Assembly: GCF_003945545.1 (NCBI RefSeq)
Contig: NZ_CP029617.1
Location: 3,111,001-3,175,000, forward strand
DNA: 64,000 nucleotides
Origin: Streptomyces sp. WAC 01529
GTDB lineage: Bacteria > Actinomycetota > Actinomycetes > Streptomycetales > Streptomycetaceae
Direction: 5' to 3'
The translations under genes were made by a program, and so were the position numbers. Positions 51,379-59,325 of this stretch are shown piece after piece. The notes beneath the pieces are model-generated. The model saw nothing but the letters and a program-made list of their open reading frames with translations, made no database searches and had not been told where the DNA came from. The number at the start of each line of letters is the position of its first letter. Within the stretch, counting starts at the first letter, position 1.

Positions 51379-51927
51379 TCACAGCCAGCGGCGCAGCACC
51401 ATCCCGGGAGCGCGGTGCACCAGCCACCCGCTGGCCGCGCCGATCACGGCACCGACGGCCACATCGCTGGGATAGTGCGCACCGGAGTGCACCCGCTCGA
51501 CCGCGACCGCCACCGCCGGGACCGCGCAGGCGGCGCCCCAGCCGAGGGAGGTTCCGGCGACGGCGGCGGCGAAGCCGACGGCGGCGGCGGTGTGCCCGGA
51601 GGGGAACGAGGAGCTGTCCGGGCGGTCGTGGACGCCGTCGTGGGGGATCAGCTCCTCGGGCGGCCTGCGCCGCTCGTAGAGCTGCTTGCACACCGCGTTG
51701 GAGGCCAGCTCCGCGACCCCCATGGCGGCAAGGCCCGCGAGCGCGGCCTTCCGTTCCCGGTAGCCGCCGGTGGCGGACATGAGCACCGCCGCGGCCCACC
51801 ACAGTTTGGTGTGCTCGGCCGCCGACTCCACCGCGGGCAGCACGTGCCGCGTCAGGGGAGAGGTCCAGTGGGCCACGCGACGGGTGAGCCGTTCATCGCC
51901 ATCTTTGACATCCGCCAAGCCGATCAT
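51379..51927 (-). CDS. PAP2-superfamily phosphatase
   Basis: The start at 51927 (MIGLADVKDG) gives 182 residues; upstream ATGs exist, but the leader there overlaps a short intergenic palindrome. The lipid-phosphatase signature is complete: K81xxxxxxRP in KQLYERRRP, PSGH (109-112), and R145xxxxxH151xxxD155 in RVHSGAHYPSD. About four membrane helices surround it. Such enzymes dephosphorylate undecaprenyl pyrophosphate, phosphatidic acid or similar lipids at the membrane. Recycling the lipid carrier of the adjacent glycopolymer locus would fit but is not shown. Confidence 0.88.
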   Translation of the reverse strand: MIGLADVKDGDERLTRRVAHWTSPLTRHVLPAVESAAEHTKLWWAAAVLMSATGGYRERKAALAGLAAMGVAELASNAVCKQLYERRRPPEELIPHDGVHDRPDSSSFPSGHTAAAVGFAAAVAGTSLGWGAACAVPAVAVAVERVHSGAHYPSDVAVGAVIGAASGWLVHRAPGMVLRRWL

Positions 51928-52014
51928 GTGTGCCAGTTTCCCGCCCCCACACCTGTCATGCACGAATGAGAGATGCATACGGTGCGGTTTCCCGGGCACC
52001 TGGAGTTGCAGATT

Positions 52015-52029
52015 CCAAAAAGTTTTTGG
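52015..52029. promoter_or_regulatory. AT-rich palindrome between PAP2 and GlsB-like genes
   Basis: CCAAAAAGTTTTTGG is a perfect palindrome with a one-base centre, flanked by GTTGC (52005) and GCAAC (52029). It lies about 10 bases before the GGAGGAG ribosome site of the downstream gene and in the 126-bp divergent gap. It could be an operator or a 5'-leader hairpin. Confidence 0.45.
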
Positions 52030-52052
52030 CAACAACAGATGGAGGAGCTGAC

Positions 52053-52325
52053 GTGTCATTCCTGTGGGCCATCATCGCGGGTCTCATCATCGGCGTGATC
52101 GCCAAACTCGTCCTGCCGGGACGTCAGCCCATTCCCCTTTGGCTGACGGTCATCCTGGGTATCCTCGGCGCCGTCATCGGCAACGCGCTCGCCAGCGCCT
52201 TCGGCGTACGTGACACCGGTGGCATCGACTGGATCAGGCACATCTTCCAGATCGGCGTCGCCGCCGCCCTGATCGCACTGGTCACTCCCCTGTGGGCCCG
52301 GCGCGGGGCCCGCCACCACGCCTGA
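52053..52325 (+). CDS. GlsB/YeaQ/YmgE family stress-response membrane protein
   Basis: The GTG at 52053 follows an excellent GGAGGAG site, giving 90 residues. Three membrane helices, the FLWAIIAGLIIGVIAKLVLPG start and the GAVIGNALASAFG helix match the transglycosylase-associated/GlsB family. The family is small, envelope-associated and often stress-induced; its biochemical role is not established. It is a single-gene unit ended by a very strong hairpin 21 bp downstream. Confidence 0.88.
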   Translation: MSFLWAIIAGLIIGVIAKLVLPGRQPIPLWLTVILGILGAVIGNALASAFGVRDTGGIDWIRHIFQIGVAAALIALVTPLWARRGARHHA

Positions 52326-52346
52326 TCGGCGCACCCCGCTCGACAT

Positions 52347-52398
52347 GTGAAAAAAGGGGGCGCCCCGAGCCACAAGGCTCGGGGCGCCCCCTTTTCAC
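52347..52398. terminator. Strong bidirectional terminator
   Basis: Long arms (GTGAAAA.AGGGGGCGCC... against its complement) of more than 20 bp with an ACAA loop lie between two converging genes. A and T tracts at the two ends suit termination in both directions, for the GlsB-like gene and for the glutamate dehydrogenase. Confidence 0.9.
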
Positions 52399-52435
52399 GT
52401 ACCGGATACCGGATATCGGATACCGCCGGCAACGC

Positions 52436-55400
52436 CTACGAATGCGTACGCAACAACGTCCGCATCGTCCGCATCGCCACCGACAGATTCGCCAGATCGA
52501 ACGCGTCGGAACTCTGGATCTCCTCCAGAGTCGTCCGCGCCCGGCTCAGGATCGGCGCGTTCTTCTCCTCCCACGCCTTGAAGCGCTGCTCCGGCGTGGA
52601 CTCGCCGCTGCCCGCGGCCAGTACGTCGGCCGTCAGCGCGGCGTGCGCCGCGTACAGGTCCTCGCGGATGGAGGCGCGCGCCATGGACTGCCAGCGGTCG
52701 GCCCGCGGCAGCTCGATGATGCGGTCCATGAGCTGGGTGATCCGCAGCCGGTCGGCGAGGTCGTAGTAGACCTCGGCGACGGCCATCGCGTCGGTGCCCA
52801 CCCGGTCGGCGACCGCGACGATGTCGAGCGCCGGGAAGGCGGAGGAGAACCCGGCGACGCGCTGGGCGAGCGCGTCGGGGACGCCCGCGCCCGTCAGCTC
52901 GTCCCGGATGCCCTCGTACCACTCCAGGTCGGAGCCGCGCAGCAGGGTCGGCAGCGCGTCCCAGACCTGGGCGACGCCCTCGCCGAAGAAGTCGATGGTC
53001 TCGGCGAGCTGGAGCGGCTGCGGCCGGTTGTTGAGCAGCCAGCGCGAGCCGCGCTCCACGAGGCGGCGCGAGTGGAGCCGCACCCGCGTCTGCACATCGG
53101 CGGCGACGACATTGTCGAGCGCCTCGACCGCGTCCCAGACCTCGCTGAGCCCGAAGATCTCCCGCGCGGCCAGCTGGGCCCGCACGATCTCCTCCAGGGA
53201 GGCCCCGGTCTCCTCCCGCAGCCGGTGCAGGAAGGTCGAACCGCCGGTGTTCACCGTGTCGTTGACCAGGACGGTCGTGATGATCTCGCGGCGCAGCGCG
53301 TGCGCGTCGACCTGCTCGGGGAACCTCTCGCGCAGCGCCTGCGGGAAGTAGGCGTGCAGCAGGCGCCGCAGGTACGCGTCGTCGGGCAGCGTCGTCTGGA
53401 TCAGCTCGTCGGCGGCCGTGATCTTCGTGTAGGCGAGGAGGACGGCCAGCTCGGGCTGGGTCAGGCCGCGCGTGGAGTTGAGCAGTTCGCGGATCTGCCG
53501 GTCGTTCGGCAGGAACTCCAGGCCCCGGTCGAGGTGGCCCTGCTTGCCGAGCCTGCGCATGAAGCGCTGGTGGGCGTGGAGCAGGGACGGCGACTGGGCG
53601 ACGGCGTTGGCCAGCGCGGTGTTCTGCGCGTAGTTGTTGCGCAGCACCAGGTGCCCGACCTCGTCGGTCATCTCGGCGAGCAGCTTGTTGCGCTGCTTGA
53701 CGGTCATGTCGCCGTCCGTGACGACCGCGTTGAGCAGGATCTTGATGTTCACCTCGTGGTCGGAGGTGTCCACGCCCGCGCTGTTGTCGATCGCGTCGGT
53801 GTTGATGCGGCCACCGGCGCGCGCGAACTCGATGCGGCCCAGCTGGGTCAGACCGAGGTTGCCGCCCTCGCCGACGACCTTGACGCGCAGGTCGGCGCCG
53901 TCGACGCGGATCGCGTCGTTCGCCTTGTCGCCGACGTCGGCGTGCGACTCCGCCGACGACTTCACGTACGTACCGATGCCGCCGTTCCACAGCAGGTCGA
54001 CGGGGGCCTGGAGGATGGCCCGCATCAGGTCGGCCGGGGTCATCTTGGCGACGCCGGACTCGATGCCGAGGGCCTCGCGGATGTGGGCGTTGAGCTGGAT
54101 CGCCTTGGCGGAGCGCGGGAAGATCCCGCCGCCGTTGGAGAGCAGCTTCTTGTCGTAGTCGGCCCAGGAGGAGCGCGGCAGTTCGAACAGGCGGCGGCGC
54201 TCGGCGTAGGAGGTCGCGGCGTCCGGCTTCGGGTCGATGAAGATGTGCCGGTGGTCGAAGGCCGCGATCAGGCGGATGTGCTCCGAGAGGAGCATGCCGT
54301 TGCCGAACACGTCACCGGACATGTCGCCGACGCCGACGACCGTGAAGTCCTCGGACTGGGTGTCGCAGCCCAGCTCCCGGAAGTGCCGCTTGACGGACTC
54401 CCAGGCGCCGCGGGCGGTGATGCCCATGCCCTTGTGGTCGTAGCCGGCGGAGCCGCCGGAGGCGAAGGCGTCGCCGAGCCAGAAGTCGTACGACTCCGCG
54501 ACCTGGTTCGCGATGTCCGAGAAGGTCGCGGTGCCCTTGTCGGCGGCGACGACGAGGTAGGTGTCGTCCTCGTCGTGGCGCACCACGTCCGAGGGCGGCA
54601 CGACCTCACCGGCGACGAGGTTGTCGGTGATGTCGAGCAGTGCCGAGATGAACGTCTTGTAGCAGGCGACGCCTTCCGCCAGCCACGCGTCGCGGTCCTC
54701 CGACGGGTCCGGCAGCTGCTTGGCGACGAAGCCGCCCTTGGCGCCGACGGGCACGATGACGGTGTTCTTCACCATCTGCGCCTTGACCAGACCGAGGATC
54801 TCCGTACGGAAGTCCTCCTTCCGGTCGGACCAGCGCAGACCGCCGCGCGCGACCTTGCCGAAGCGCAGGTGCACGCCCTCGACGCGCGGCGAGTACACCC
54901 AGATCTCGTACGCGGGCCGGGGCGCGGGCAGGTCGGGGATGGCCTGCGGGTCGAACTTCATGGAGACGTACGAGTGCGGCTCGCCGCTCTCCGTGCGCTG
55001 GAAGAAGTTGGTCCGCAGGGTCGCCTTGATGACGGTGAGGAAGGACCGCAGGATCCGGTCCTCGTCGAGCGAGGCGACCTGGTCGAGCGCCCCGTCCAGC
55101 TCTTCGAGGAGCCCGTCGGTCAGCTCGGTCCCGGCGCGCTGGTGGTCCGGCGACATGCGCGCCTCGAAGAGCGAGACGAGCAGCCGGGTGGTGTGGACGT
55201 TGTTGCGGAGGGTGTCCTCCATGTAGTCCTGGCTGAACGTGGAGCCCGCCTGGCGCAGGTACTTGGCGTAGGCCCGGAGGACCATCGCCTGCCGCCAGTT
55301 GAGGCCCGCGCGAAGGACCAGCGAGTTGAAGCCGTCGACCTCGGCCGCGCCGGTCCAGGCGGCGGCGAAGGCCTCCTGGAAGCGCTCGCGGCCGTCGTCG

Positions 55401-57379
55401 CCGAGGTAGTCGCTGCTGCCGTTGGGGGACTTGGGCATGCGCAGCCCGAAGTCGTAGATCCACGCGTGCGTACGGTCGGCGCAGCGCAGCTCGTACGGGC
55501 GCTCGTCGGTGACCTCGACGCCGAGGCGCTGGAGGACGGGAAGCACCGCGGAGAGGGAGACCTGCTCGCCGGAGCGGTAGATCTTGAAGCGGCGCTCGCC
55601 GGGCGCGGCGCCCACCGGCTCGTAGAGGGAGAGCGCGAAGTCCTTGTCGCCCTTGCCGAGCTGCTCCAGGTGCTGGAGGTCGGCGACGGCGGCGCGCGGC
55701 GTGTGGTCGGCCTTGTAGCCCTCGGGGAAGGCGCCCCCGTAGCGGCGCAGGAGTTCGGCGGCGCGCTCCTCGCCGCACTCGGCGGTCAGCGCCTCGGCGA
55801 AGCCGTCGGCCCACGAGCGGGCGGCGTCGACGAGCCGTCCCTCGATGCGCTCGACGTCGGCGTCGGAGAGGTCGGGGACCTCGGCGCCCTTCGGCACCCT
55901 GACCACGAAGTGGATGCGGGAGAGGATCGACTCCGTGTTCCAGGCGGTGAAGTCGACGCTCGCGCCGTTCAGCTCCTCCTTGAGGATGTCGATGATCCGC
56001 AGCCGGACGCCGGTGGTGTAGCGGTCGCGCGGCAGGTAGACGAGGGCGGAGTAGTAGCGCCCGTACTCGTCCTTGCGCAGGTAGAGCCGGAGCCTGCGCC
56101 GCTCCTGGAGGTAGAGCACGCTCGTCACGATGGAGCGCAGCTCGTCGGCCGGGGTCTGGAACAGCTCGTCGCGCGGGTAGGTCTCCAGGATCTGGAGCAG
56201 GTCGCGCCCGTCGTGGCTGTTGGCCGAGAAGCCCGCGCCCTTGAGCACCTCCGCGACCTTGCGGCGGATGACGGGCACGCGGCGCACGGACTCGGTGTAC
56301 GCGGCGGACGAGAAGAGCCCGAGGAAGCGGCGCTCACCGATGACGTTGCCCTCGGCGTCGAACTTCTTCACGCCGACGTAGTCGAGGTAGCTGGGCCGGT
56401 GGACGGTGGCCCGGCTGTTGGCCTTGGTCAGCACGAGCAGCTTGTGCTCGCGGGCCTTGGCGCGCGCGTCGGCGGGCAGCCGGTTGAAGGACGGGCTTAC
56501 CGGGTGGTGGTCGTCGCCGTGCTGCGGGTCGGCGCGCAGGATGCCGAGGCCGGTGCCGGGGACGGCGGCGAGCGAGTCGTCGTCCGTGAGGTTGTACTCA
56601 CGGAAGCCCAGGAAGGTGAAGTGGTTGTCGGCGAGCCAGCGCAGCAGCTCGCGGGCCTCTTCGATCTCCTGGTCGGGCAGGTCGCCGGCGGTGGGCTCGG
56701 CGGGCAGCTCGTCGGCGATGCGCAGGGCGGCATCGCGCATCTTCTCCCAGTCCTCGACGGTCTCGCGCACGTCGGACAGGATCCGCAGGAGATCGGCGGC
56801 GATCTGCTTCAGGTCCGCGCGGTCGGTCTCGCGGTCCATCTCGACGTGGATCCAGGACTCGACGAGCGCGTCGTGCGGCAGCTCGGCGCCCGCCTCGCCG
56901 GTCAGGACCTCCAGGAGCTTGCCGGTCAGATCACGGCGTACGACGACCTGGGGGTGGATGACGACGTGGATGCCGCGGCCCTGGCGGGAGAGTTCGTTGG
57001 TGACGGAGTCGACGAGGAAGGGCATGTCGTCGGTGACGACCTCGACCACGGAGTGGCTGCAGGTCCAGCCGTTCTCCTCGACCGTCGGGGTGTGGACCCG
57101 TACGTTCGCCGTCCCCTGGGGGCGGTTCTCGGCGAGCCGGTAGTGGGAGAAGGCGGCGCCGAAGACGTCGACCGGGTCGCGGTCGGCGAGGTCCTCGGGG
57201 GCCGTGTGCAGGTAGTAACGCCGGAGGAACGCGAGAGCCATGTCCTGGTCCGGCGTGGCCTCGCTCGTCTTCCCGGTCGGTGCACCGCTCGGTAGGCGCC
57301 CCCCGGCCGGGCTGTTCTCAGCTACCCGGGCGGCCCGCGCGAGCAGCTCGGTCTTGGCTTCGTCCAGCTTGGTCTGCAT
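52436..57379 (-). CDS. NAD-specific glutamate dehydrogenase, large (180-kDa) class
   Basis: This enzyme oxidatively deaminates glutamate to 2-oxoglutarate and ammonium with NAD in the cytosol. The start at 57379 (MQTKLDEAKTELL) has AGGAG nine to ten bases upstream and gives 1647 residues; an in-frame ATG nine codons earlier is also open. The size matches the Streptomyces clavuligerus enzyme class. N-terminal ACT-like regulatory modules (about 1-600) precede the Bac_GDH catalytic core, in which VPVGAKGGFVAKQLP, the glutamate/NAD-binding ARGGLRWSDRKEDFRTE and VGDMSGDVFGNGML are visible. The C-terminal 500 residues are helical. It is transcribed alone, divergent from a DJ-1/PfpI gene. Confidence 0.95.
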   Translation of the reverse strand: MQTKLDEAKTELLARAARVAENSPAGGRLPSGAPTGKTSEATPDQDMALAFLRRYYLHTAPEDLADRDPVDVFGAAFSHYRLAENRPQGTANVRVHTPTVEENGWTCSHSVVEVVTDDMPFLVDSVTNELSRQGRGIHVVIHPQVVVRRDLTGKLLEVLTGEAGAELPHDALVESWIHVEMDRETDRADLKQIAADLLRILSDVRETVEDWEKMRDAALRIADELPAEPTAGDLPDQEIEEARELLRWLADNHFTFLGFREYNLTDDDSLAAVPGTGLGILRADPQHGDDHHPVSPSFNRLPADARAKAREHKLLVLTKANSRATVHRPSYLDYVGVKKFDAEGNVIGERRFLGLFSSAAYTESVRRVPVIRRKVAEVLKGAGFSANSHDGRDLLQILETYPRDELFQTPADELRSIVTSVLYLQERRRLRLYLRKDEYGRYYSALVYLPRDRYTTGVRLRIIDILKEELNGASVDFTAWNTESILSRIHFVVRVPKGAEVPDLSDADVERIEGRLVDAARSWADGFAEALTAECGEERAAELLRRYGGAFPEGYKADHTPRAAVADLQHLEQLGKGDKDFALSLYEPVGAAPGERRFKIYRSGEQVSLSAVLPVLQRLGVEVTDERPYELRCADRTHAWIYDFGLRMPKSPNGSSDYLGDDGRERFQEAFAAAWTGAAEVDGFNSLVLRAGLNWRQAMVLRAYAKYLRQAGSTFSQDYMEDTLRNNVHTTRLLVSLFEARMSPDHQRAGTELTDGLLEELDGALDQVASLDEDRILRSFLTVIKATLRTNFFQRTESGEPHSYVSMKFDPQAIPDLPAPRPAYEIWVYSPRVEGVHLRFGKVARGGLRWSDRKEDFRTEILGLVKAQMVKNTVIVPVGAKGGFVAKQLPDPSEDRDAWLAEGVACYKTFISALLDITDNLVAGEVVPPSDVVRHDEDDTYLVVAADKGTATFSDIANQVAESYDFWLGDAFASGGSAGYDHKGMGITARGAWESVKRHFRELGCDTQSEDFTVVGVGDMSGDVFGNGMLLSEHIRLIAAFDHRHIFIDPKPDAATSYAERRRLFELPRSSWADYDKKLLSNGGGIFPRSAKAIQLNAHIREALGIESGVAKMTPADLMRAILQAPVDLLWNGGIGTYVKSSAESHADVGDKANDAIRVDGADLRVKVVGEGGNLGLTQLGRIEFARAGGRINTDAIDNSAGVDTSDHEVNIKILLNAVVTDGDMTVKQRNKLLAEMTDEVGHLVLRNNYAQNTALANAVAQSPSLLHAHQRFMRRLGKQGHLDRGLEFLPNDRQIRELLNSTRGLTQPELAVLLAYTKITAADELIQTTLPDDAYLRRLLHAYFPQALRERFPEQVDAHALRREIITTVLVNDTVNTGGSTFLHRLREETGASLEEIVRAQLAAREIFGLSEVWDAVEALDNVVAADVQTRVRLHSRRLVERGSRWLLNNRPQPLQLAETIDFFGEGVAQVWDALPTLLRGSDLEWYEGIRDELTGAGVPDALAQRVAGFSSAFPALDIVAVADRVGTDAMAVAEVYYDLADRLRITQLMDRIIELPRADRWQSMARASIREDLYAAHAALTADVLAAGSGESTPEQRFKAWEEKNAPILSRARTTLEEIQSSDAFDLANLSVAMRTMRTLLRTHS

Positions 57380-57703
57380 TGTCCTCTGGCTCCTGCCGCG
57401 CGCCATTGCGCGGCGTAGAAGGAAGTGAAGTGACGTAACGCCCCGGCCCGGGGTCTCCGGACGTGTTCGACGTTATGCCGCGGTGCGGGAAGAGCGGTCG
57501 GCTTTCCGCCATTCTCAGCGGTTCCGCTGACGGATGGCCTGCCCGGCCCGATCGGCCGCACCGCGAAGAAGCGTCGGCGAGGGCCCGGGCACGGATGTCA
57601 TCCGTGTTCCCCGGGCGCAGGGCGGAGGCACCGATGCCTCCGCGGGCTATCGCGACGATCACGGGTCAAGGCTATCGCTCCGGACCGGGTCGGCGTCACG
57701 AGC

Positions 57704-57719
57704 CTTTTGTGTACAAAAG
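57704..57719. promoter_or_regulatory. Palindrome CTTTTGTGTACAAAAG in a divergent intergenic region
   Basis: Two 7-base arms (CTTTTGT, ACAAAAG) flank a GT centre. It is notably AT-rich for this genome. It lies 176 bases before the DJ-1/PfpI start and 325 bases before the glutamate dehydrogenase start. The 515-bp gap (57380-57894) holds no gene that I can support. Confidence 0.45.
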
Positions 57720-57894
57720 CAGGGGCAGAACCTGGACAGTCTGCACAGTGCGGCCGCGTACGTCCGTCTCCCCCGGGGTGCGCGCCCCTGCCGGCCGCCG
57801 CGCGTGCCCGCCCTCTTGGCAAACGGGACGGGGGCGGGCACGTTGAGCGGGACGGAGAACGGACATGCGCGACGGACTCGGGGAGCGAGCACCG

Positions 57895-58461
57895 ATGGCA
57901 GCCAAGATCCTCATTGTGACCGGCGACGCGGCTGAGTCGCTGGAAGTCCTCTACCCCTACCAGCGGCTGCGCGAGGAGGGGTACGACGTCCACATCGCCG
58001 CCCCGGCCCGCAAGACCCTGCGGTTCGTGGTGCACGACTTCGAACCGGGTTTCGACACCTACACGGAGAAGCCGGGCTACACCTGGCCCGCGGACCTCGC
58101 CTTCTCCGAAGTGGATCCCGGCCGGTACGCCGCCCTGGTGATCCCGGGCGGCCGGGCGCCGGAGTATCTGCGCAACGACCCGGAGCTGCGCAAGATCCTC
58201 AAGTCCTTCTTCGACGCGGACAAGCCGGTCGCGCAGATCTGCCATGGCCCTCTCCTGACGGCGGCGATCGGCGGCCTGAGCGGCCGCAGGGTCACCGCGT
58301 ACCCCGCGCTGGAGCTGGACATGCAGACGGCGGGCGCGACCTTCCAGGACGCGGAGGCGGTCGTCGACGGCACCCTGGTCTCGGCCCGCGCCTGGCCGGA
58401 CCACTCGGGCTGGATGAGGGAGTTCCTGACGGTACTGAGGGCGAAGGCGCCGGTGACGTGA
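57895..58461 (+). CDS. DJ-1/PfpI family protein
   Basis: The ATG at 57895 follows GGGGAGCGAG, giving 188 residues. The DJ-1/PfpI fold is clear: KILIVTGDAAESLEVLYPYQRL, DVHIAAPA, ALVIPGGRAPEYLRND, and the nucleophile elbow AQICHGPLL with Cys116. A C-terminal LVSARAWPDHSGWMREFL matches the family. Members include proteases, glyoxalases/deglycases and stress proteins; the activity cannot be assigned. The tyrosine- and glutamate-rich loop around residues 45-70 (FEPGFDTYTEKPGYTW) is typical of the actinobacterial subgroup. It is convergent with the LuxR-type regulator across a long repeat island. Confidence 0.88.
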   Translation: MAAKILIVTGDAAESLEVLYPYQRLREEGYDVHIAAPARKTLRFVVHDFEPGFDTYTEKPGYTWPADLAFSEVDPGRYAALVIPGGRAPEYLRNDPELRKILKSFFDADKPVAQICHGPLLTAAIGGLSGRRVTAYPALELDMQTAGATFQDAEAVVDGTLVSARAWPDHSGWMREFLTVLRAKAPVT

Positions 58462-58905
58462 GGCGGGGGTGACGGGGGTGCGGGGCACGCGGGGCGCGGG
58501 GCGCGGGTGACGTGGCCCCCTGGTGACATGGACGCCGGGTGACGTGGCCCCCTGCTGGCGCGGGGCGGCCGACGTGGACGCCGGATGGCGTCAGTACGGG
58601 CAGCCGGTGGAGCCTGCGCGTCCGCTAGGTATACGGAGTTCCGCGCCCCCGCACCACATCGGTATGCCGATCCTCGCGGATACCGATGCCGGGAGGCGGC
58701 CGCGGCGGGCAGGCTCTGTTCTGCGCCGCCTCGCCCGAGCCACGGGAACGGGCGGCGGGGTGCCGACAGCGCCTGGTCCATTCCCCCACGGCTGTCATGG
58801 CGAGGCACCCCGCACCCGACTCACGGCCCCCGGCGACGCGGCCGAAGCGGCGCCTGCCCTCGTCGGCGAGGGCAGGCCCGCGCCCACCCGCCCCCGCCGC
58901 GAGCG

Positions 58906-59325
58906 CACACTCCCTCGCCCAGAGGGGCAGGCCCACGCCTCCGGCCGCCCGCCGGGCCCCGAACGCACACTCCCCTCGCCCTACCCCGGAAGGCAGGCCG
59001 CGCGCCCACCGTCCCCGCCGCCCACCCGCCCCCGCCGCGAGCGCACACTCCCTCGCCCAGAGGGGCAGGCCCACCCATCCTGGCCGCCCGCAGGCCCCGA
59101 GCGCCCCCCTCGGCCTACCCCGGAGGGCAGGCCCGCGCGCCCACCCATCCCGGCCGCCCGCCGGGCCCCGCGCACACTCCCTCGCCCAGAGGGGCAGGCC
59201 CACCCATCCTGGCCGCCCGCAGGCCCCGAGCGCCCCCCTCGGCCTACCCCGGAGGGGCAGGCCTGCGCACCCATCCGCCCCCGGCCGCCCGCCGGGCCCC
59301 GCTCACACTCCCTCGCCCGCCTACC
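58906..59325. repeat. GC-rich repeat island between convergent genes
   Basis: The gene-free stretch 58462-59320 contains compound tandem repeats. CACACTCCC.TCGCCC starts at 58906, 58966, 59044, 59173 and 59304; blocks AGAGGGGCAGGCCCA and CCCCGGAGGGCAGG recur between them. The 129-131-bp spacing of the last three shows the larger unit. Each unit can form a CCCTC/GAGGG hairpin. Forward frames through it are low-complexity and not credible genes. The part at 58462-58880 shows no repeats or gene that I can support. Confidence 0.7.

Noticed and set aside
52292..57295. A 1667-codon plus-strand frame opposite glutamate dehydrogenase
   Set aside because: It is Val/Arg/Gly/Ala-rich antisense sequence with no motif, while the minus strand encodes an unmistakable full-length dehydrogenase.
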